From assembly GCA_016278265.1 (NCBI GenBank), contig JADQCE010000001.1:62001-126000 (forward strand): 64,000 nt of DNA, read 5' to 3'. Origin of the DNA: Halothiobacillus sp. GTDB taxonomy: Bacteria > Pseudomonadota > Gammaproteobacteria > Halothiobacillales > Halothiobacillaceae. Positions within the stretch are counted from its first letter, which is position 1. Each line of letters begins with the position of its first letter. Made by a program: the position numbers and the translations under genes. Of the stretch, positions 56,796-64,000 are shown piece by piece. The notes under the pieces were generated by a model. It saw only the letters and a list, made by a program, of their open reading frames with translations. It was not told the DNA's origin and made no database searches.

Positions 56796-57398
56796 ATGGG
56801 GCCGGCTTCACTGGAATTGTTGCGTCGAGCGGCGCGTCACGCGGCCGAGGCCCCGGGCCAACCCCGCCGCGATTCATTGCGCGCCGCTGCGGATGAGCTG
56901 GGCGAGACCCTTGATCCTCGCTTTCGCGCCGCAGACCTGGAGCGCCTCGAACTGGAACTGAGTCAGTATCTGGCGACCTTTCGCCCCGAACAGCGAGAGC
57001 AGCTGGCGACTCTCCGGCGGGCTGCGCTCGAGGCGATGGGCTTCTTCGCCGAGTTCCGGCCGCGGTTGGTGGGCGACGTGCTCACTGGAACGGCCGATGA
57101 GTATTCGTCGATCGTGCTGCAGCTGTTCGCCCCAACCCCCGAGCGCGTCATCGAGTGTTTGCTTGGTCACGACATCCCCTTCGAGGAGTCCGAGACCAGC
57201 TATCAATATCGTGACGGGCGACAGGAACGGGTGTCGGTATTCACCTTCGGTGCCGGCGACGACCATATCGTGTTGGAGGTCTTTCCCGAGGAGCGGCTGC
57301 GCGAGACGCCGGTCGTGCCTGGCGGAGCTAAGTTGCGTCGTGGCTCCCGCCGGCAACTCGAAGCGCTCATGCAGGAAGGGGCGGTGGACGCGCCCTGA
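56796..57398 (+). CDS. Conserved hypothetical protein
   Basis: 200 residues, cytoplasmic, no signal. AAGGAG (56781-56786) supports ATG 56796. The N-terminal half is helical and charged (ELLRRAARHAAEAPGQPRRD). The second half has GTADEYSSIVLQLFAPTPERVIECLLGHDIPFEE and VSVFTFGAGDDHIVLEVFPEERLRE, reminiscent of nucleotidyltransferase-substrate-like or similar small alpha/beta domains, but I cannot assign a function. It follows mrcA after 57 bases and may be co-transcribed. A strong terminator lies beyond. Confidence 0.75.
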   Translation: MGPASLELLRRAARHAAEAPGQPRRDSLRAAADELGETLDPRFRAADLERLELELSQYLATFRPEQREQLATLRRAALEAMGFFAEFRPRLVGDVLTGTADEYSSIVLQLFAPTPERVIECLLGHDIPFEESETSYQYRDGRQERVSVFTFGAGDDHIVLEVFPEERLRETPVVPGGAKLRRGSRRQLEALMQEGAVDAP

Positions 57399-57475
57399 AA
57401 GGTTTGGCTGATCGCCTGGTGCGGATCTGATTGCGCGGCGGCGTAACGCTCCTGGCGATCCCGTCGGCGCTCAAC

Positions 57476-57505
57476 AAAAATGCCCCCGATGTCGGGGGCA
57501 TTTTT
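57476..57505. terminator. Bidirectional intrinsic terminator
   Basis: AAAAATGCCCCCGA (57476-57489) pairs perfectly with 57492-57505 with a 2-base loop; A-run on one side and T-run on the other. Between the convergent hypothetical and hemE genes. Confidence 0.92.
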
Positions 57506-57534
57506 GGTGGATCAATCAGGAGCGGCGTCTTTGG

Positions 57535-58599
57535 TCAGTCGCGTGCGCTCAAACGATGCACCGCGTCGACGAGCACCTTGACCTTGTCCGGGTTGACGTG
57601 TTGGTGGATGCCGTGGCCGAGGTTGAAGACGTGTCCGGGATTGGGGCCGAATTCTTCGAGGATGCGGGCGACCTCGCGTTCGATCACCTCGTCGGGCGCG
57701 TAGAGTACGCTCGGATCGAGGTTGCCCTGCAGGGCGACGCGATCACCGACTCGCTCGCGGATGGTGTCGAGGTTCACGGTCCAGTCCAGCCCGATGCCGT
57801 CGGCACCCGTATCCGCCATCAGGGAGGCCCATTGGCCGCCGCCCTTGGTGAACAGCGTGACCGGGACGTAGCTGCCGTCCGGACGCTCGCGGTGCAGGCC
57901 GTCCACGATGCGCTGCATGTACTGCAGCGAGAAGTCGCGGTAGTCATGCGGGGCGAGTACGCCACCCCAGGTGTCGAACACCATCAGTGACTGGGCGCCG
58001 GCTTCGATCTGGGCGTTGAGATACTCGGTCACGGCGTCCGCGAGCCGGCCGAGCAGATCGTGTGCCGCCTTGGGATCGCTGTACACCAGCCCCTTGACCT
58101 TGGCGAAGTCCTTGGTGCCGCCGCCCTCGACCATGTAGGTCGCCAGCGTCCACGGGCTGCCGGTAAATCCGATCAACGGCACGCGCCCGTCCAGGGCCTT
58201 GCGGATGGTCGACACGGCGTTCATCACGTAACCGAGGTCCGAGCCCATGTCGGGCTTCGGCAGGCGGGCGATGTCGGCGGCCGAGCGCACCGGACGCTCG
58301 AACACCGGGCCTTCGCCCGCCACGAACTTGAGTCCCAGCCCCATGGCATCGGGGATGGTCAGGATGTCGGAGAACAGGATCGCCGCGTCGAGGTCGTAGC
58401 GTTCGAGCGGCTGGAGGGTGACCTCGCAGGCCAGATCCGCCGAGCGGCACAGGTCCATGAAACTCCCGGCGCGCTGACGTGTGGCGCGGTATTCCGGCAG
58501 GTAGCGGCCCGCCTGACGCATGATCCAGATCGGGGTGCGATCGACGGGCTGGCGGGCCAGCGCACGTAACAGGCGGTCGTTCTGCAGCGGAGCGGTCAT
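57535..58599 (-). CDS. hemE: Uroporphyrinogen decarboxylase HemE
   Basis: 354 residues. The N-terminal active-site segment [33 protein letters not shown] and the later [17 protein letters not shown] and VFDTWGGVL are diagnostic. The enzyme converts uroporphyrinogen III to coproporphyrinogen III in haem synthesis. It lies five bases downstream of gltD on the same strand. The gltD-hemE pairing is conserved with Pseudomonas, but gltB is missing from its usual place upstream. Confidence 0.97.
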   Translation of the reverse strand: MTAPLQNDRLLRALARQPVDRTPIWIMRQAGRYLPEYRATRQRAGSFMDLCRSADLACEVTLQPLERYDLDAAILFSDILTIPDAMGLGLKFVAGEGPVFERPVRSAADIARLPKPDMGSDLGYVMNAVSTIRKALDGRVPLIGFTGSPWTLATYMVEGGGTKDFAKVKGLVYSDPKAAHDLLGRLADAVTEYLNAQIEAGAQSLMVFDTWGGVLAPHDYRDFSLQYMQRIVDGLHRERPDGSYVPVTLFTKGGGQWASLMADTGADGIGLDWTVNLDTIRERVGDRVALQGNLDPSVLYAPDEVIEREVARILEEFGPNPGHVFNLGHGIHQHVNPDKVKVLVDAVHRLSARD

Positions 58600-58604
58600 G
58601 AAGC

Positions 58605-60556
<1,952 letters not shown>

Positions 60557-60581
60557 GCGGTAATCGCCGTCACAAGCTCGA

Positions 60582-60797
60582 TCAGTACAGGCGAACGCGA
60601 CGCGATTGTTCCTTCGAGAGGCGCTTCTGGTTGCGCTTCACGGCAGCGGCGGCCTTGCGCTTGCGGGCGGCCGTCGGCTTTTCGTAGTACTCGCGCTCGC
60701 GCATCTCGCTGATGATGCCGGCTTTCTCGCAAGAGCGCTTGAAACGACGAACTGCTACCTCGAAAGGCTCATTTTCCCGAACACGTACAGAAGGCAT
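60582..60797 (-). CDS. rpsU: 30S ribosomal protein S21
   Basis: 71 residues, the exact family length: [21 protein letters not shown] at the start and a very basic tail ending SRRVRLY. S21 binds the 30S subunit near the 3' end of 16S rRNA and aids initiation. GAGGTGG precedes ATG 60797. A promoter is at 60875-60902. It is divergent from tsaD as in E. coli and Pseudomonas. Longer upstream reading in the same frame is not coding. Confidence 0.97.
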   Translation of the reverse strand: MPSVRVRENEPFEVAVRRFKRSCEKAGIISEMREREYYEKPTAARKRKAAAAVKRNQKRLSKEQSRRVRLY

Positions 60798-60874
60798 GAA
60801 TGCGTTCCACCTCGTTGAATTGAAACTAAAATGTTTGGCTTCGGACCCACGCGGTCCAAAATAAAAGGTGTTGT

Positions 60875-60902
60875 AGTATAAAGCGTTGCCCGAGGTGTGC
60901 AA
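60875..60902 (-). promoter_or_regulatory. Promoter of rpsU
   Basis: On the minus strand TTGCAC (60897-60902) and TATACT (60875-60880) are 16 bases apart. The leader of about 70 bases includes a small stem GGACC/GGTCC (60843-60857). Confidence 0.7.
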
Positions 60903-60965
60903 GAGGCAAATGCCGGCGCAGGCCATGCCCTCGGTAATACCAAAATGCAGTGAGGAGTTTCGCGC

Positions 60966-62006
60966 GTGCGCGTATTGGCAATCGAGAGTTCCTGTGACGA
61001 GACCGCCGTGGCCTTGTTTGATGGTCGCCGCGGTGAGTTGCTGGCCCACCGTGTCCATTCCCAGACCGATGTGCATGCCGAGTACGGCGGAGTGGTGCCG
61101 GAGCTCGCCGCCCGTGACCACATGCGCCGGTTGCCCAGCCTGGCCCGCGCGACGCTCGCGGATGCGGCTCTGGGTTACGACGACATTGACGCGGTTGCCT
61201 ACACCGCCGGTCCGGGGCTGGCCGGGGCGTTGATGACGGGGGCGGCGTTCGCCAAGGGCATCGCCGCGAGTCGCGGGCTGCCGGCGCTGGGCGTCAATCA
61301 CTTGGAGGGGCATATCCTGGCGCCACTGTTGGGTGATGATCCGCCGGCATTCCCGTTTCTGGCGCTGCTGGTGTCCGGTGGGCACAGTCAGTTGATCGAG
61401 GTGCGCGAGGTAGGTGACTACCGGCTCCTGGGCGAGAGCATCGACGATGCCATCGGCGAGGCGTTCGACAAGTCGGCCAAGCTGATGGGGTTGGGCTACC
61501 CCGGTGGCGCCGCCCTGTCGCGACTGGCCGAGCAGGGCGACCCGAAGGCGCTTCCCTTCACCCGGCCGATGATCAATCGCCCCGGCCTGGACTTGAGCTT
61601 CAGCGGGCTGAAAACGGCGGTGGCGAACGCGATTACCGCCGGTCACGCCCACGAGGACGTGGCGGCTTCGTTCGAGCGGACGGTGATCGATACCCTCGTG
61701 ATCAAGCTCACGCGGGCACTGGATCAAACCGGGCTGGATCGCTTGGTGGTCGCCGGTGGGGTGGCGGCCAACCGTCCCCTGCGGCAGCGACTGGGCGAGA
61801 TGATGGCCGAGCGGGGTGGGGCGGTGTATTTCCCCGAGATCGAGCTATGCACCGACAACGCCGCCATGATCGCCTTGGCGGGATACCGTCGCCTCGCTGC
61901 CGGCGAGCGCGACGCCCAGCCGGGGTTTCGCGTGCGGGCCCGCTGGCCGCTGGCCGAGCTCGAACTGCCGGGGGCGCTCGGATCGACGGTGGCCGTCACT
62001 CCTTGA
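60966..62006 (+). CDS. tsaD: tRNA threonylcarbamoyladenosine synthase subunit TsaD
   Basis: 346 residues from GTG 60966. [17 protein letters not shown] at the N-terminus, [22 protein letters not shown], the metal-binding [10 protein letters not shown] and the ATP-site residues around [11 protein letters not shown] and GLKTAVAN are all present. With TsaB and TsaE it transfers threonylcarbamate to A37 of tRNAs reading ANN codons. GAGG lies a few bases upstream of the GTG. The 3' end overlaps plsY by 11 bases in convergent orientation. Confidence 0.97.
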   Translation: MRVLAIESSCDETAVALFDGRRGELLAHRVHSQTDVHAEYGGVVPELAARDHMRRLPSLARATLADAALGYDDIDAVAYTAGPGLAGALMTGAAFAKGIAASRGLPALGVNHLEGHILAPLLGDDPPAFPFLALLVSGGHSQLIEVREVGDYRLLGESIDDAIGEAFDKSAKLMGLGYPGGAALSRLAEQGDPKALPFTRPMINRPGLDLSFSGLKTAVANAITAGHAHEDVAASFERTVIDTLVIKLTRALDQTGLDRLVVAGGVAANRPLRQRLGEMMAERGGAVYFPEIELCTDNAAMIALAGYRRLAAGERDAQPGFRVRARWPLAELELPGALGSTVAVTP

Positions 62007-62661
62007 TAGAAGGCTCGGATTTCTCGCCGATGCGCGGTTCCTCGCCGCGCACCAGCCGGCGGATGTTGCCGTGGTGGCGCAGGATGAGCAGCAACGACAT
62101 CAGCGAGATCGCCAGGGCGATGAACGGCGGCGCGATAAAGGTAGCCAGGGTGGCTGCCACCACCGCGGCAAACAGCGCGGACAATGAGGAATAACGGGTT
62201 GCCCAGGCCGTACTCAGCCAGCCGACGATAGCGACCAACCCGATCAGCGGCGCCATGGCTAGGATCGCGCCTGCGGCGGTCGCCACGCCCTTGCCGCCCT
62301 TGAAGCCGAAGAACACGGGGAACAGGTGTCCGAGAAAGGCAAACAGGCCGGCCGTGCCCATCGCCGCTTCTCGCGAGGCGCCATCGACGGCCATTCCGGC
62401 GACAATTACCGGGATCAAGCCCTTGAGGAGATCGCCGACTAACGTGACAATGGCCGCCTTCTTGCCGCCCAGGCGCAGGACGTTGGTCGCGCCGGGATTG
62501 CCCGAGCCGGCCGAGCGCGGGTCCGGTAATCCCAGCAGGCGCGCCGTGATCACCCCGGTGGACAACGAGCCAACCAGGTAGGCGGCGACGGCGATGATGA
62601 GCAGAAGGGGCCAGTCGAGGGCAGTCAATTGCTGAATCCGGGGTTTGAATGGGATCGTCAT
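61996..62661 (-). CDS. plsY: Glycerol-3-phosphate acyltransferase PlsY
   Basis: 221 residues from ATG 62661. Five or six membrane helices ([20 protein letters not shown] and onward) carry the PlsY motifs: [27 protein letters not shown] and [13 protein letters not shown]. It transfers an acyl group from acyl-phosphate to glycerol-3-phosphate in phospholipid synthesis. The family is usually near 200 residues, so the first 20 residues ([16 protein letters not shown]) may be excess. No good ribosome site is seen at any candidate start. Adjacent to tsaD as in Pseudomonas. Confidence 0.94.
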   Translation of the reverse strand: MTIPFKPRIQQLTALDWPLLLIIAVAAYLVGSLSTGVITARLLGLPDPRSAGSGNPGATNVLRLGGKKAAIVTLVGDLLKGLIPVIVAGMAVDGASREAAMGTAGLFAFLGHLFPVFFGFKGGKGVATAAGAILAMAPLIGLVAIVGWLSTAWATRYSSLSALFAAVVAATLATFIAPPFIALAISLMSLLLILRHHGNIRRLVRGEEPRIGEKSEPSIKE

Positions 62662-62747
62662 TATCATCGTCTGCCGGCGTGCTCGCAAACCAAGGCGATT
62701 AGGCGGATGGTTGAGCGTGCCGTTCTCATGGCAGGGTGCGGTGCCTG

Positions 62748-63464
62748 ATGGCCAGCGCCCCTTCTGTCAAAGTGGCTTCGGTCGGGGTGGTGGGCGGCTG
62801 GTCCTTCCCGGCGACGGTATTCGACCCGTTGTTGTGCCATCTGGTGGCTGACGAGGTGGAGGCCTTTGATTGGTTCACCTTCTCGACAGACTGGCTCGGG
62901 CCAGAGCGGCGGGAACCGGAGCGACAGGAATCGGCGCGATCGCTTTCAGCCCCGGCGGTCTGGGTGGGGTGGTCGCTGGGGGGCTCGTTGCTGCTCGAGG
63001 CCGAGCGGCGGGGTCGCATCCGGCCCGCGCGGCTGGTGCTGATTCAGGCCACGCCTCGTTTTCTCGCGGCGGATGGGTGGCCCGGGGTGAGCCGCGGCGA
63101 TTGGCTGGCCTTGAGGCGAGCGGCGGCGCGGCAACCCCTTTCGGCGGCCGCCGCCTTTCGGCGTCGTTTTGATCTCCCGAGCGAGCCTGCCTCCAGCGTA
63201 CGGCTGGCCGCCACCGACGGTCTCGACTGGCTGGGCCGACTGGATTTGCGGGACCAACTGGTCGCGATCGATTTGCCCGTCGACATCTGGTTGGCCCCCG
63301 GCGACCCGCTGGTCCCCGTCGACTGGCCCCAGCATCTCGATTTGCCGGCTCATGTGCGGGTGCATCGATTCGAGCAGGGTGGACACGCCGCGTGGCTCAA
63401 GCATCCGGTTTCCTTGGCGCAGTCACTAATCCACCCGCTCACCGATGCCCGTTCGGCTGACTGA
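62748..63464 (+). CDS. bioH: Pimeloyl-ACP methyl ester esterase BioH-like alpha/beta hydrolase
   Basis: 238 residues. The nucleophile is Ser76 in GWSLGGS, the acid is the Asp in APGDPLVP and the histidine in GGHAAWLKHP; together they form a complete alpha/beta-hydrolase triad. BioH cleaves the methyl ester of pimeloyl-ACP to end the fatty-acid stage of biotin synthesis. The call rests on the BioH-like GWSLGG motif, the size and the bioC gene 77 bases downstream. ATG 62748 was preferred to GTG 62736; neither has a strong ribosome site. Confidence 0.82.
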   Translation: MASAPSVKVASVGVVGGWSFPATVFDPLLCHLVADEVEAFDWFTFSTDWLGPERREPERQESARSLSAPAVWVGWSLGGSLLLEAERRGRIRPARLVLIQATPRFLAADGWPGVSRGDWLALRRAAARQPLSAAAAFRRRFDLPSEPASSVRLAATDGLDWLGRLDLRDQLVAIDLPVDIWLAPGDPLVPVDWPQHLDLPAHVRVHRFEQGGHAAWLKHPVSLAQSLIHPLTDARSAD

Positions 63465-63541
63465 GCGGCTCGCTCGACGCGGCACCTTGTTCCTTAAGCT
63501 GTGCCCCTTCCACAAATCAACCGCGAGTTCCTGTCTCTAGC

Positions 63542-64000
63542 ATGTCTGCCTTGCCTTCCTTTGACCTGCGCCGTGTCCGTGACCGGTTCAACCGTGCGGC
63601 GACCGACTATGATCGACATGCGGCCGTTCAGCATGAGATCGGTCGACGGCTCGATGAGCGTTTCGACTGGTTGAAGCTCGATCCGCGCCGAGTGCTCGAC
63701 CTGGGGGCGGGGACGGGACAGATGGTGCGCGCCATGCGTGAGCGCTACCCGAATGCGGATGTGGTCGGACTTGATCTCGCGGAGAAGATGCTGCGGCGCC
63801 TGCCTCGCCGGCGCTGGTGGTCACCGCATCGGGCGGCGGTCGCCGCCGACATGCATGCCCTGCCGTTTGCCGGCGGCAGCATGGATGCAGTGGTCTCCAA
63901 TTTTGCCGTGCAATGGAGTGATCGGCCTGCGGCCCTGTTCGGCGAGGTCGCCCGGGTGAGTGCTTCGGGTGCGCCGTTCGCCTTCACGACGCTGGGGCCG
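63542..64000 (+). CDS. bioC: Malonyl-ACP O-methyltransferase BioC, N-terminal part (3' end outside window)
   Basis: The first 153 residues of a class I SAM methyltransferase. RVRDRFNRAATDYDRHAAVQHEIG is the BioC N-terminal signature. Motif I is VLDLGAGTGQM (about 50-60), followed by VGLDLAEKML, AADMHALPFAGGSMDAVVSNFAVQW, all typical of BioC. BioC methylates malonyl-ACP to start pimelate synthesis, the step reversed at the end by BioH. It is cut by the window end. Confidence 0.9.
   Translation, partial: MSALPSFDLRRVRDRFNRAATDYDRHAAVQHEIGRRLDERFDWLKLDPRRVLDLGAGTGQMVRAMRERYPNADVVGLDLAEKMLRRLPRRRWWSPHRAAVAADMHALPFAGGSMDAVVSNFAVQWSDRPAALFGEVARVSASGAPFAFTTLGP

Noticed and set aside
60798-61727. 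Longer minus-strand reading upstream of rpsU
   Set aside because: It overlaps tsaD in antisense and the rpsU promoter; S21 begins at ATG 60797 with its normal length.

Overview
The window is a GC-rich (by eye about 65%), gene-dense chromosomal segment of a gammaproteobacterium. The pointers are a UbiA step of ubiquinone synthesis, a sigma-28 (FliA) class promoter driving a chemoreceptor gene, a complete type IV pilus pilMNOPQ cluster next to a class A penicillin-binding protein, a BioH/BioC biotin pair, and gene neighbourhoods matching Pseudomonas-type order (pilMNOPQ-aroK-aroB-damX-gltB; tsaD divergent from rpsU-yqeY; dnaG-rpoD). A periplasmic DsrE-like protein and a glycerate module would fit a chemolithoautotrophic sulfur oxidiser (Halothiobacillus/Guyparkeria-like). 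That genus-level guess is weak, because no Sox or Calvin-cycle gene is in view.

Layout. 0-8 kb: the tail of an amino-acid dehydrogenase, uvrD, an orphan TRAP binding protein, a divergent pair (DtxR-type regulator / metal-type ABC binding protein), a gamma-carbonic anhydrase, ubiA and a DsrE-like protein. 8-18 kb: a signalling block with a chemoreceptor broken by an in-frame TAA, a small protein coupled to a diguanylate cyclase, a second cyclase, and a 1.4-kresidue PAS/GAF/GGDEF/EAL protein. 18-23 kb: an fbpABC ferric-iron importer operon with an overlapping amidohydrolase gene and a Fur-like promoter. 23-25.3 kb: LysR / cytochrome b561 / YceI. 25.5-28.4 kb: an AT-rich acquired island with a controller-regulated restriction-modification system, followed by a repeat and hairpin block. 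28.4-36.5 kb: an ADP-ribosylglycohydrolase-like protein, a mechanosensitive channel, a cation antiporter with a zinc-ribbon methyltransferase, a reductase, and glycerate transport plus glycerate kinase. 36.8-62 kb: housekeeping genes mostly on the minus strand (tRNA-Ile2, rpoD, dnaG, gltB, SPOR protein, aroB, aroK, pilQPONM; mrcA on plus; hemE, gltD, yqeY, rpsU; tsaD on plus; plsY). 62.7-64 kb: bioH and the start of bioC.

The most notable observations are: (1) a compact divergent M / C-R restriction-modification locus whose 12-bp palindromic operator lies between two promoters that both place transcription starts on or next to start codons; (2) two related inverted-repeat elements (about 70 and 266 bp), one flanked by CTTG direct repeats and sitting between aroK and aroB, the other in a divergent promoter region; (3) a chemoreceptor gene with a consensus sigma-28 promoter and a premature stop; (4) a gltD...gltB block that looks like a circular permutation of the Pseudomonas order, inserted between rpsU-yqeY and dnaG-rpoD; (5) a metal-type binding protein lacking most expected metal ligands. 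No CRISPR array, rRNA or prophage was seen. No defence or metabolic system of clearly new type was recognised; the restriction enzyme is the least familiar protein.
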